The notes beneath the pieces are model-generated. The model searched no databases and had not been told where the DNA came from. It saw only the letters and a program-made list of their open reading frames with translations. A stretch of 64,000 bases of DNA from Rhizohabitans arisaemae. Lineage in GTDB: Bacteria > Actinomycetota > Actinomycetes > Streptosporangiales > Streptosporangiaceae. A program made the translations under genes and the position numbers. The DNA is taken from the NCBI RefSeq assembly GCF_025996515.1, contig NZ_BLRH01000060.1:1116001-1180000 (forward strand), written 5' to 3'. Below, piece after piece: positions 44,870 to 52,980 of the stretch. Within the stretch, counting starts at the first letter, position 1. Each line of letters opens with the position of its first letter.

Positions 44870-47584
44870 ATGCAGCCGTCGCACGACCATGACTCCGAAG
44901 CCCCCTTGAAGGAACGCCTTGACCACGCCCTGGCGACGTTCGGCGGACCCGAACTGTGGGATGTCCGGTATGAGGGCTTCTGGTGCTACGCCACGCCGCC
45001 CGGACACCAGCGGCGGGAGCAAGGGTGGAAGATCCATCTGTCCGCCACCCCACTCGGTGCGGCGGACGTGCTGGAGAAGGCCGCCGAAGTGCTGGTCAGG
45101 AAGCGGTGCGCGTTCAAGTACGCCCGCGGCCTGAAGGAGCTGGAGGAACTCGTGTCGGCGCGGGCCGACCGGGGGTCCGGCGGGAAGTTCATCACGGTCT
45201 ATCCCGATTCGGATGAGCAGTTCCGGGCGCTCGTCGAGGAGCTCGACGCGGCCACGCGCGGGTTTCCCGGGCCGGGGATCCTGTCCGACCGGCGGCTGCG
45301 GCCGGACAGTCTGGTTCATTATCGGTACGGCGGATTCACGCCTCGCCAGGTGCTCAACACTGAGGGCAGTTACGAATACGTCCTGATCGAGCCGGACGGC
45401 TCGTACCAGAGGGACAAGCGGCAGGCATGGTTCAGCGCGCCGCCCTGGGCTCCCGCGCCGCTGCCCGACACACCCGCCGCCAAGCCGGACTCGGCCCGAG
45501 GGCGTACGGTCCTGCTGGCCGACCGGTTCGCCGTGGATGAGGCCATCCGGCATTCGTTCCGGGGCGGCGTCTACCGGGCGCTGGACCAGCATACGGGCGA
45601 GAAGGTGGTGATCAAGCAGGCGCGGCCGTACGTGGGGGCGGATCTGACCGGGCGGGACGCCCGGGACTGGATGCGGCACGAGTCGGACATGCTCACCCTG
45701 TTCGAGCCGACGGGCATCACGCCCCGGCCGGTGTCGCTTTTCGAGTACCAGGGGGACCTCTTCCTCGCGGAGGAGGAGCTCCAGGGCAAGTCGCTGCGGC
45801 ACTGGTGTGAGGAGCGGGTCAAGAACGAGCCCACGCGTGCCATCAGGGTGGAGGACGCGCTGGCCATGGCGCGGCAGCTGGTCGAGCTTGTGACGATCAT
45901 CCACGGCAAGGGCTTCGTGCTGCGCGACTTCAACCCGGGCAACGTGGTCGTCGAGGGGGACACGCCCCGGCTGATCGACCTGGAGTTCCTGGCCCGGCCG
46001 GGTGAGCACGTGCGCAACATCGCGACCTTCGGCTACACCGCGCCCGAGCAGCTCGCCGCCGAACGGTACGGCCCGGCCCCCGAGCAGGCCGCCGACCTCT
46101 ACAGCCTGGGCGCGACCCTGCTCTACCTGGTGTCCGGCATCGACCCGGTAGGGCCCGACGATGAGGAGCTGGCCCGGCCGATCAGTATGCGGGTCGCGGG
46201 CTTCGTCAAGGCGTCCGCGGCGACGGGGGCGGCGGCCCGGCGGCTCGCGCCGCTGATCATCGCGCTCACCGATGACGACCCCGCCGAACGCTGGTCGCTC
46301 GGGAAGGCGGCCGAGTTCCTCGCCGCGTCCCCCGAGGACATGTACGAGGTCACCGAGGCCGACGGCCGGCTCAGCCCCGATGAGCAGCGGCGGCTGCTGA
46401 CCGACGGGCTGGCGTACACGATCGCGACGATGAAGCTCGACGAGCCGCACCTCTGGCCGCCCATCATGGCTGAAGGGCTGACCTCCGACCCTTGCAACGT
46501 GCAGTGCGGCGCCGGCGGCGTGATCGCGGTGCTGGCCCGCTCGCTGACCGCCATCCCCGAAGGCGAACGACCCGGCGGTTTACATGACGGCCTGGTCAGG
46601 GCCGCCGACTGGCTGGACCGCAACCTGCCCAAGGAGCCCCGCATCCTGCCCGGCCTGTTCTTCGGCCGGTCCGGCACCGCCTGGGCGCTGCACGAGACGG
46701 CCCTGCTCCTCGGTGACGAGGACTTGGCCGCCCGGGCGGCGGGGTACGCGCGGCGGGTGCCGATCCGCTGGCCCAACCCCGACATCACCCACGGCACCGC
46801 CGGAGCGGGCACGGCCATGCTCTACTTCCACGGCGCGACCGGCGACGAACGGTTCGCCGAGCGGGTGCACGGCTGCGCCGACGAGCTCATCGCCCGAGTG
46901 GAACGCCGGACCGGTGAGGTGCGCTGGCCGGTGTCAACCGAGACGCGCTCAGAGATGGCCGGCCTCAGCCATCACGGCTTCGCCCACGGTGTCGCCGGGG
47001 TCGGCAACTTCCTGCTGACCGCCGGGCTCGCCCTGGAGCGGGAGGATTACGTCGACCTCGCCCTTACCGGCGCGGAAAGTCTGGTCAAGGCCGTTATCCG
47101 GCAGGGTGACGCGGCCCGCTGGCCGACCGGCGAGGAAGGGGCGGAGGACATGGGCCTCACCTGGTGGTGCAGCGGCTCGGCCGGGGTCGGCACGTTCCTC
47201 ATCCGGGCCTGGCTGCACACCGGCGACGCGCGTTACCGCGAGTTGTGCGAGGCGGCGGCGGTGGCCGTACGGACGGAGAAGTGGCTTTACTCCCCCACGG
47301 CCTGCCACGGCGCGGCCGGGGGCGGGGAGTTCCTGCTCGATCTGACCGCCGCGACCGGCGATGACCGCTACCGCGCCTGGGCCGAGGAGCTGGCGCTCTG
47401 TGTGCACACGCGCAACACCTTCCGCGACGGTCTCATGGTCGTGCCCGGCGACTCGATGGGCAACATCGAGATGGGCTACAACTCGGGCCTGGCCGGGGTT
47501 CTCGGTTTCCTCCTGAGGCTGCGGCACGGCGGGCGGCGGTTGTGGATGGCCGATGGGCTCGAACTGCCGAAGGCCGGGGCGTGA
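44870..47584 (+). CDS. lanL: Class IV lanthipeptide synthetase LanL
   Basis: A 904-aa trifunctional enzyme: an N-terminal phospho-Ser/Thr lyase-like domain (about 1-215), a Ser/Thr kinase (about 225-500) with Lys249 (VVIKQ), Asp353 (LRDFNPGNVV) and Asp370 (LIDLEF), and a C-terminal LanC cyclase (about 530-904). The cyclase keeps zinc ligands Cys767 (WWCSGSAGV), Cys812 and His813 (ACHGAAGGG). Their presence separates class IV (LanL, as in venezuelin) from class III (LanKC, no zinc). It phosphorylates, eliminates and cyclises precursor Ser/Thr/Cys residues. The ATG at 44870 has GGAG 7 nt upstream; a GTG 16 codons earlier is unlikely. Its stop overlaps the protease start (GTGA). Confidence 0.93.
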   Translation: MQPSHDHDSEAPLKERLDHALATFGGPELWDVRYEGFWCYATPPGHQRREQGWKIHLSATPLGAADVLEKAAEVLVRKRCAFKYARGLKELEELVSARADRGSGGKFITVYPDSDEQFRALVEELDAATRGFPGPGILSDRRLRPDSLVHYRYGGFTPRQVLNTEGSYEYVLIEPDGSYQRDKRQAWFSAPPWAPAPLPDTPAAKPDSARGRTVLLADRFAVDEAIRHSFRGGVYRALDQHTGEKVVIKQARPYVGADLTGRDARDWMRHESDMLTLFEPTGITPRPVSLFEYQGDLFLAEEELQGKSLRHWCEERVKNEPTRAIRVEDALAMARQLVELVTIIHGKGFVLRDFNPGNVVVEGDTPRLIDLEFLARPGEHVRNIATFGYTAPEQLAAERYGPAPEQAADLYSLGATLLYLVSGIDPVGPDDEELARPISMRVAGFVKASAATGAAARRLAPLIIALTDDDPAERWSLGKAAEFLAASPEDMYEVTEADGRLSPDEQRRLLTDGLAYTIATMKLDEPHLWPPIMAEGLTSDPCNVQCGAGGVIAVLARSLTAIPEGERPGGLHDGLVRAADWLDRNLPKEPRILPGLFFGRSGTAWALHETALLLGDEDLAARAAGYARRVPIRWPNPDITHGTAGAGTAMLYFHGATGDERFAERVHGCADELIARVERRTGEVRWPVSTETRSEMAGLSHHGFAHGVAGVGNFLLTAGLALEREDYVDLALTGAESLVKAVIRQGDAARWPTGEEGAEDMGLTWWCSGSAGVGTFLIRAWLHTGDARYRELCEAAAVAVRTEKWLYSPTACHGAAGGGEFLLDLTAATGDDRYRAWAEELALCVHTRNTFRDGLMVVPGDSMGNIEMGYNSGLAGVLGFLLRLRHGGRRLWMADGLELPKAGA

Positions 47585-49254
47585 GCGCGCCGTCCGTGGC
47601 CCCCTCGGTCGAGCGTATCAACTTCGCCTTCTCGTGGGATGGCCGCCACGCGGCCAGCCTGGCCGCCGACGAACGCCTCGAGCTCATGATCCACATGTGG
47701 ACCTGCGAGGACGGGTTCACCGAGCTCCGCGAACTGCCGGTTCCCCCAGGCGAGGGCACGCCCACCTCGTTGCTGCCGCTCGACGACGGACGGATACTGC
47801 TCTGCCGTACGGCTCCCGGGCCGGTCCACCACTTCTCCCTCATGGGAGAGGACCTGGGTTCGATCCGGTGCGACAAACTGCGCATCCGCCCGAGTGGCGA
47901 CCCCGCTGTCCTGGCGGTCATCGCCACCCGTACCGGGGAGAGCCAGGGAGCCGTCTGGAGGATCACCGACCGAGTGGAACACGTCTGTGACCTTCCTGGA
48001 CTCCAGCTCGTCGGCGGCGGCCCCCTCGACCATGAGGGGCGTCGATACGGGCTCAACCGGCAGGGTGCGGTCAAGAGCCCGGTAGCGGTCACCGTCGCCG
48101 ACGGCACCGTGACTCCGTTGTTCGACGAGCGCACCGAGGACGAGGTGCTCCAGGTGACCTGTCGGCGAACCGGCCGGGTACTGGTCGCGACGGCCGAGGA
48201 GGGCACCTTCCATTTGCGAGTCGACGATCACGTGCCTCCGGCGCTGAACGCGATCGACGGCGCGGTCTACCCGCTCTGCTTCGACGACTCGGGTGAACGT
48301 CTGTTACTCCAGGTCAGCAAGGGTGTCGACCAGCGGATCGTGGTCCACGACCTACGAACCGGAACGACGAAGCAGGTTGCGCTGCCACTCGGCGGGCTCT
48401 GCGGGCCGGTGGCGTTCACCGGAACCGGGCTCGTGCTGGCGTACTCGACGCCGGACCGGCCGGGCGAGCTGCGTACCGTGCCGCTCGGCGGCACTCTCCC
48501 CCCGGCCGGACCGGAACCAGAGGTGCCCGCCGTCCTGGAGCAGTTCCCCGGGCCTGCCGGGCCCATCGAGGCGATCGTGTACGGCAGGCACGGCTGGCGC
48601 ACCGCCGATCGGGTCCTGATCGCCCTCCACGGCGGGCCCGAACACCACTGGAGCCCCCGTTTCGACCCCCTGTTCGCCCGGCTGGCCCGTGACGGCGTCA
48701 CCGTCGTGGCCCCCAACCAGCGCGGCAGCACCCGGTACGGCGCCGCTCACCAGTCCGCCATCCACGGCGCGTGGGGCGGCCCCGACCTGGCCGACATCCA
48801 CCACCTGGCCCGCATCGTCAAGCGCCCCGGCGGCGAGCTGGCCCTGTACGGCGTCAGCTACGGCGCCTACCTGGCCCTGCTGGCGGCGGCGGTGCATCCG
48901 GACCTGTGGAGCGCCTGCGCCGTGGTCGCCCCCTTCCTGTCCGGCCCGAAGCTCTACGCCGAAGCCGGCGACGGCGTGCGCCGGCTGCTCGAGCGGCTCG
49001 ACGGACTGACCGAGATCGACGACGAGATCGGCCCCCGCGACCTGACCGTCCTGGGCCCCCGGATCACCGCGCGCCTGATGGTCATCCATGGCACCGACGA
49101 CCCCGTCGTGCCGGTCAGCCAGTCCCGAGCCCTGGTCGGCGCTCTGAGGGAAGTCGACTTCCGGGAGATTCCCGGCGCGGGCCACAACCCGCTGTTCGAC
49201 GTCGACGGAACTCCGCTGCCCGACCTCATTCCGCGTTTCCTGTTCCCCCGTTGA
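47581..49254 (+). CDS. S9 prolyl-oligopeptidase-family protease, putative leader peptidase
   Basis: A 557-aa protein: beta-propeller-like N-terminal domain with repeated hydrophobic strands (about 1-320) and an alpha/beta-hydrolase C-terminal domain. The catalytic triad is Ser426 in YGVSYGAYL, Asp507 in HGTDDPVVPV and His535 in GAGHNPLF. There is no signal peptide, so it is cytoplasmic. Prolyl oligopeptidases of this kind remove leaders in some class III lanthipeptide pathways. Its GTG overlaps the lanL stop by 4 nt, strong support for a role in maturing the peptides encoded next. The ABC transporter lacks a C39 protease, so another leader peptidase is needed. Confidence 0.9.
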   Translation: MSAPSVAPSVERINFAFSWDGRHAASLAADERLELMIHMWTCEDGFTELRELPVPPGEGTPTSLLPLDDGRILLCRTAPGPVHHFSLMGEDLGSIRCDKLRIRPSGDPAVLAVIATRTGESQGAVWRITDRVEHVCDLPGLQLVGGGPLDHEGRRYGLNRQGAVKSPVAVTVADGTVTPLFDERTEDEVLQVTCRRTGRVLVATAEEGTFHLRVDDHVPPALNAIDGAVYPLCFDDSGERLLLQVSKGVDQRIVVHDLRTGTTKQVALPLGGLCGPVAFTGTGLVLAYSTPDRPGELRTVPLGGTLPPAGPEPEVPAVLEQFPGPAGPIEAIVYGRHGWRTADRVLIALHGGPEHHWSPRFDPLFARLARDGVTVVAPNQRGSTRYGAAHQSAIHGAWGGPDLADIHHLARIVKRPGGELALYGVSYGAYLALLAAAVHPDLWSACAVVAPFLSGPKLYAEAGDGVRRLLERLDGLTEIDDEIGPRDLTVLGPRITARLMVIHGTDDPVVPVSQSRALVGALREVDFREIPGAGHNPLFDVDGTPLPDLIPRFLFPR

Positions 49255-49283
49255 TCCCGCTCGGGAAAGGAGGTGAACCCCCC

Positions 49284-49433
49284 ATGTCCGTCGACGTGAA
49301 CGCTCTCCAGGAGCTGGCCCCGTCCGACCCCGTTCCTTTGCAGGCGCGCGGTTACGCGGCCTGCTGCACGACCCCGTGGATCGACATCTGTGCCAGCTGG
49401 GCTACGTGTTTCGGCTGCACCGTCTCGCGCTAG
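49284..49433 (+). CDS. lanA1: Class IV lanthipeptide precursor 1
   Basis: A 49-aa peptide. The leader begins MSVDVNALQELAPSDPVP, with the ALQEL helix motif shared by all three precursors and like the LHALPETDP leader of venezuelin. The core (about residues 23-49) has a Cys27-Cys28 pair, Cys36, Cys42 and Cys45, with Thr29, Thr30, Ser38, Thr41, Thr46 and Ser48 as possible dehydration sites. It includes the T-C-F-G-C-T signature. A strong AAAGGAGG precedes the ATG by 9 nt. Too short for standard gene finders in places, but backed by RBS, motif and context. Confidence 0.9.
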   Translation: MSVDVNALQELAPSDPVPLQARGYAACCTTPWIDICASWATCFGCTVSR

Positions 49434-49465
49434 CCGTACCGATCGGAACCGCAGGGAGGTGGAAA

Positions 49466-49609
49466 TTGGACATCGAGATCGGCGCTCTTCAGGAGCTGCC
49501 GGAGACTGAACGACTCTCCGGAGTACAGGTCGCCGGATGTTGCGCGGTGTGGTCGATCCTCACCTGTGACACCTGCACGTTCTTGTGTACCCGTACCCGC
49601 GCCAACTGA
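49466..49609 (+). CDS. lanA2: Class IV lanthipeptide precursor 2 (TTG start)
   Basis: A 47-aa peptide. TTG at 49466 is chosen because GGAGGT lies 5 nt upstream and the reading MDIEIGALQELPETERLSG then lines up with the other two leaders. The core has Cys25-Cys26, Cys34, Cys37 and Cys41 with the T-C-D-T-C-T signature; dehydratable residues are Ser30, Thr33, Thr36, Thr38, Thr42 and Thr44. The LPETE leader segment is closest to venezuelin-type class IV leaders. A longer frame from 49376 overlaps precursor 1 and is not credible. Confidence 0.88.
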   Translation: MDIEIGALQELPETERLSGVQVAGCCAVWSILTCDTCTFLCTRTRAN

Positions 49610-49649
49610 CCCGATCGCCCATCACTTCTCCTGAGAGGGGGTGAACTGG

Positions 49650-49799
49650 ATGAACATCGACGTCGCCGCGTTGCAGGAACTTGCCCAGACCGAGTCTGAC
49701 GGCATGCCATTGGCCTTCTGCTGCTGGTACACCTGCTTGACCAACCCGCTGGCCAGCCTAGTGATCTGGACGTGCCGCACCTGCACCAACACCTACTAA
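49650..49799 (+). CDS. lanA3: Class IV lanthipeptide precursor 3
   Basis: A 49-aa peptide beginning MNIDVAALQELAQTESDG. The core has Cys24-Cys25, Cys29, Cys42 and Cys45, and the T-C-R-T-C-T signature; Thr28, Thr31, Ser36, Thr41, Thr44, Thr46 and Thr48 are candidates for dehydration. The C-terminal half is hydrophobic (PLASLVIW). AGAGGGGGT precedes the ATG. It lies 77 nt before the exporter start. All three precursors share five cysteines but differ in Ser/Thr spacing, so three distinct ring patterns are likely. Confidence 0.9.
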   Translation: MNIDVAALQELAQTESDGMPLAFCCWYTCLTNPLASLVIWTCRTCTNTY

Positions 49800-49875
49800 C
49801 CGAGAAGTGGGGGGCGAACCATGGCGCCCCCCACGATCGGCGCCCTTGATCGGCCCGCCCGAGGAGGCTCACACC

Positions 49876-51654
49876 GTGGCTGTCAGCACCGGCGCGTTGC
49901 CACGCGCCACCGCCAACCGCGAGGCGGCAGGGCCGCTCGCCGTTCTCATTCGGTACGCCCGGCCACACCGGGGCGTGCTCTTCTTCGTTCTGGCGCTCAG
50001 CCTGCTGGCGAGCGCGGCCGGTCTGATGTTGCCGCTGGCGACGCAGAGCGTGCTCACCTCGGTCGGCGCCGACTCCGGCGTTGTCGCTGACGTCGCCCGG
50101 CTCGCCGGGCTTCTTCTGCTGGCCACCATGCTGAACGGCGTCAACTCCTGGTTGCAGCAGCGCACCTCGGAACGCATCGTGCGGCAGGTGCGCGCGGAGT
50201 CGGTGTACCGGCTGGTGCGGTTGCGCGTCGGCGAGTTCGACCGGCGCTCGGTCGGCGACCTGACCGCCCGGGTGACCTCCGACAGCGTGCTGATCCAGAA
50301 CGCCACCACCGACGGCATCATTCAGGTCATCAACGGGGCGGTCACCCTCGTGGGGGCGGTCGTGCTGATGGCCACCCTGCACGCCGGGCTGCTGGGGGCA
50401 ACGCTAGCCGTACTGCTCGGCGTCGCGGCCGTCGTGACGATCGTGCTGCCGCGCATCCGCGTCGCGGTGACCCGTGCGCAGTCGGCCGTGGGAGCGATCG
50501 GCGCGGCGCTGGATCGCACGCTCAACGCCGCCCGCACGGTCAAGGCCAATGGAGCCGAGGGCCGGGAGACCGAGCTGTCGAACGCGGCGGTCGAGGAGGC
50601 GTACGAGGCAGGCATGGTCGGCGCGCGCTACCAGGCCGTCGTCGCGATGGTCTCGGGCGCGGCCGTGCAGTTCGCCTTCCTGGTCGTGCTCGGTTTCGGC
50701 GGGGTGCTGGTCACCTCGGGGCAACTGCCCACACCCGCTCTGATCGCGTTTCTGCTCTACCTGTTCTACCTGTCCGCGCCGATCAGCTCGCTGATCAACG
50801 GCGCGGCCACACTCCAGCAGGGCATGGGTGCCGCCACCCGCCTTGAGGAGATCACCCACATGCCCATTGAGGACGATGTCGACCTCCCGGTCGGCGCGGA
50901 GTCCGCCGGCGCGTCGCCGGAGGTGCCCGAGGTTGAGGTACGGGAGGTGCGCTTCGCGTACCCGGATCGTGCCCCGGCCCTCGACGGAGTCAGTTTCGTC
51001 GCACCCGGCGGCGGACAGACCGCGCTGGTCGGCCTGTCCGGCGCGGGCAAGACGACGTTGTTGTCGCTGATCCAGCGTTTCTACGAGCCGGACTCCGGCT
51101 CGGTGTTCATCGGCGGGCGGGACATCGCCACGCTGCCGCGCGCCGAGGTGCGCCGCAGGATCGCTTACGTGGAACAGGACACCCCCGTACTGGCCGGAAC
51201 CCTCCGCGAGAACCTCCTGTACGCCGCCCCGCAGGCCACCGAACACGATATCGCCGACGTGCTGGCCGCCACCTGCCTGCGTGACTTCGTCGACAGCCTC
51301 GACAAGGGCCTGGACACGGCCGTCGGCCCCCGCGGCCTGACCTTGTCCGGCGGTGAGCGCCAACGCCTGGCTGTGGCCCGCGCCCTGCTGCGCCACCCGC
51401 AGGTGCTGCTGCTGGACGAGGTGACCGCGCAACTCGACGCCCGCAACGAGAGCGCGCTGCGGGAGACCGTCAGCCGGGTCGCCCGGCGCTGCACCGTGAT
51501 TCTGATCGCGCACCGGCTGTCCACCGTCACCGACGCGGACCGCATCGTGGTGCTGGAGCACGGCCGGGTCCGGGCCACCGGCACCCATTCCGAACTGGTC
51601 GCCGGTGACCCTCTCTACCGGGAGCTGGCCACCACCCAGCTACTGGCCGGTTGA
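49876..51654 (+). CDS. lanT: ABC exporter (fused TMD-NBD), putative lanthipeptide transporter
   Basis: A 592-aa half-transporter. Six membrane segments in the first 310 residues (e.g. VLFFVLALSLLASAAGLMLPL) come before an ATPase with Walker A GLSGAGKTT, signature LSGGERQR, Walker B VLLLDEVTAQLD and switch IAHRLST. It works as a homodimer. It lacks the N-terminal C39 peptidase of class II LanT, so it exports but does not cleave. The GTG at 49876 has GAGGAGG 8 nt upstream; a GTG at 49807 is less likely. It ends overlapping the convergent SARP gene by 15 nt. Confidence 0.9.
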   Translation: MAVSTGALPRATANREAAGPLAVLIRYARPHRGVLFFVLALSLLASAAGLMLPLATQSVLTSVGADSGVVADVARLAGLLLLATMLNGVNSWLQQRTSERIVRQVRAESVYRLVRLRVGEFDRRSVGDLTARVTSDSVLIQNATTDGIIQVINGAVTLVGAVVLMATLHAGLLGATLAVLLGVAAVVTIVLPRIRVAVTRAQSAVGAIGAALDRTLNAARTVKANGAEGRETELSNAAVEEAYEAGMVGARYQAVVAMVSGAAVQFAFLVVLGFGGVLVTSGQLPTPALIAFLLYLFYLSAPISSLINGAATLQQGMGAATRLEEITHMPIEDDVDLPVGAESAGASPEVPEVEVREVRFAYPDRAPALDGVSFVAPGGGQTALVGLSGAGKTTLLSLIQRFYEPDSGSVFIGGRDIATLPRAEVRRRIAYVEQDTPVLAGTLRENLLYAAPQATEHDIADVLAATCLRDFVDSLDKGLDTAVGPRGLTLSGGERQRLAVARALLRHPQVLLLDEVTAQLDARNESALRETVSRVARRCTVILIAHRLSTVTDADRIVVLEHGRVRATGTHSELVAGDPLYRELATTQLLAG

Positions 51655-52557
51655 CATCCCGACCATTCGCCGTACCTCGCTGCAGTGGCGGCCCTCGATG
51701 ATCGCCTGGTGCACCTCGGCCAGCAGCGCCGGGGGCTCCATGCCGACCTCGTCCAGCAGCAATCGCCGGGCCTGGTGGAAGACCTCGGCGGCCTCGGCCG
51801 GGCGGCCGACCTCCATCTGCGCCGCCATCAACTGCACCCAGAACCGGCAGCGCAGCGGGTGGGTCACGGTGAACATGCGCAGCATGGGCAACGCCACAGC
51901 CGCCCGGCCGGTCGCCAGGTACGCGTCCATCAGCGATTCCTCGGCCAGCGAGCGCAACTCCTCCAGCCGCACCGCCTCGGCTTCCAGTTCGCTGATGTCG
52001 CGGACGTCCTCGAGCGCGAGCGGGCCCCGCCACAATGACAGCGCCTCCTCGAAGATATCGCCCGCTGAATCGGCTTCGCCATTGGCGAGATGTGCTCTGC
52101 CACGGGAAACCAATTTCTCGAAGACCGCCGCGTCGAGAGCGGAATAATAATGCCGGAGCCGGTACCCGTTCGGCTCCATCATGACCATTGTGCGACCCTT
52201 GTCGCCAATTATTCTGCGCAACTTCATAATATGCCCGCGCAACATCTGCGCGGCTGATAACGGTGGTTCGTCGCCCCAGATCCGGCCGATGATGCGCTCG
52301 CTCGGTACGGACTGCTCCCGGGCCGCGAGTAGCAGCGCAAGCAATTGCCTGGTCCGGTGGGGAATGTTTCCGTACCAGCCGTTCGGAAGGCCACCGATCT
52401 CCACGGCGCCAAGGATGCGGAAGTGCAGTGAGATGCCGTTCATCAAGCCCATGAGCGCCCCCATGCTGTCAGCAAGGCAGCCGGAATCGCGCAGCCCCGT
52501 TACGTTGCGTGTCTCCCATTGAATTCCGAACACCATCATGCTATCCGGGTCCGACAA
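51640..52557 (-). CDS. SARP/AfsR-family transcriptional activator
   Basis: A protein of up to 305 aa. The OmpR-type winged helix has HFRILGAVEI, RTRQLLALLLAAREQSVPSE, IWGDEPPLSAAQMLRGHIM and GYRLR. The BTAD region (about 150-285) carries the tetratricopeptide-like helices of SARPs (FEEALSLWRG, LMDAYLATGR, AAEVFHQARRLLLDEVG). SARPs switch on antibiotic and RiPP clusters by binding direct repeats in promoters. It is convergent with and overlaps the exporter gene. The start is unsure; ATGs at 52452 or 52443 would drop an atypical N-terminal extension of about 35 residues. Confidence 0.85.
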   Translation of the reverse strand: MSDPDSMMVFGIQWETRNVTGLRDSGCLADSMGALMGLMNGISLHFRILGAVEIGGLPNGWYGNIPHRTRQLLALLLAAREQSVPSERIIGRIWGDEPPLSAAQMLRGHIMKLRRIIGDKGRTMVMMEPNGYRLRHYYSALDAAVFEKLVSRGRAHLANGEADSAGDIFEEALSLWRGPLALEDVRDISELEAEAVRLEELRSLAEESLMDAYLATGRAAVALPMLRMFTVTHPLRCRFWVQLMAAQMEVGRPAEAAEVFHQARRLLLDEVGMEPPALLAEVHQAIIEGRHCSEVRRMVGMSTGQ

Positions 52558-52980
52558 AAGTCAACAACTGCGGCAAAACGTCCCGACTGTCGACATTTCC
52601 ATTTGAGCATGAACAGTCAAAACGCCTGGAAATCGCCATGATCGTTGTCACGAAGACCCGAGACCATGCTTCTCCTCCATTTATGTATCATTTGTATATT
52701 TGCATATCAGGCGAAAGCCGTCTGGTGCCATCGACGACACCGGGCGGCCCTCGGGGGCAATTACCTCGTGGGATCCAGGAGCAGCGTGACCGGCTCGCCC
52801 AGGTCCGGCTCCTTCACTACGGACGCCGCCCTGCGGGGGAGGCTTCAAGCCACCTCATGCTGCGCCGGCTGAAGACCGTCGTGGTGAGCAATAGATCGGT
52901 ACCAGGCCTTACCCGGGCCAACCCCGGCCGGAGGGCAACCCCGCCCTCTTCGGTGACCCGGTAGTGATTGCGTGCGTTCG
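52558..52980. other. Intergenic region at the right edge of the lanthipeptide cluster
   Basis: These 423 bp include an AT-rich part (52600-52720) and a GC-rich part. Frames across them lack RBS and family motifs. A fragment reading RLLHYGRRPAGEASSHLMLR could be a remnant but is too short to assign. The region probably holds the SARP promoter. Confidence 0.45.

Noticed and set aside
44870-47584. Class III synthetase (LanKC) assignment
   Set aside because: The cyclase domain retains Cys-Cys-His zinc ligands, which class III enzymes lack, and the precursor leaders resemble venezuelin-type class IV leaders.
49376-49465. Extended N-terminus of precursor 2 from an upstream ATG at 49376
   Set aside because: It would overlap precursor 1 and put 30 unrelated residues before the ALQEL motif; TTG at 49466 with GGAGGT aligns with its paralogues.
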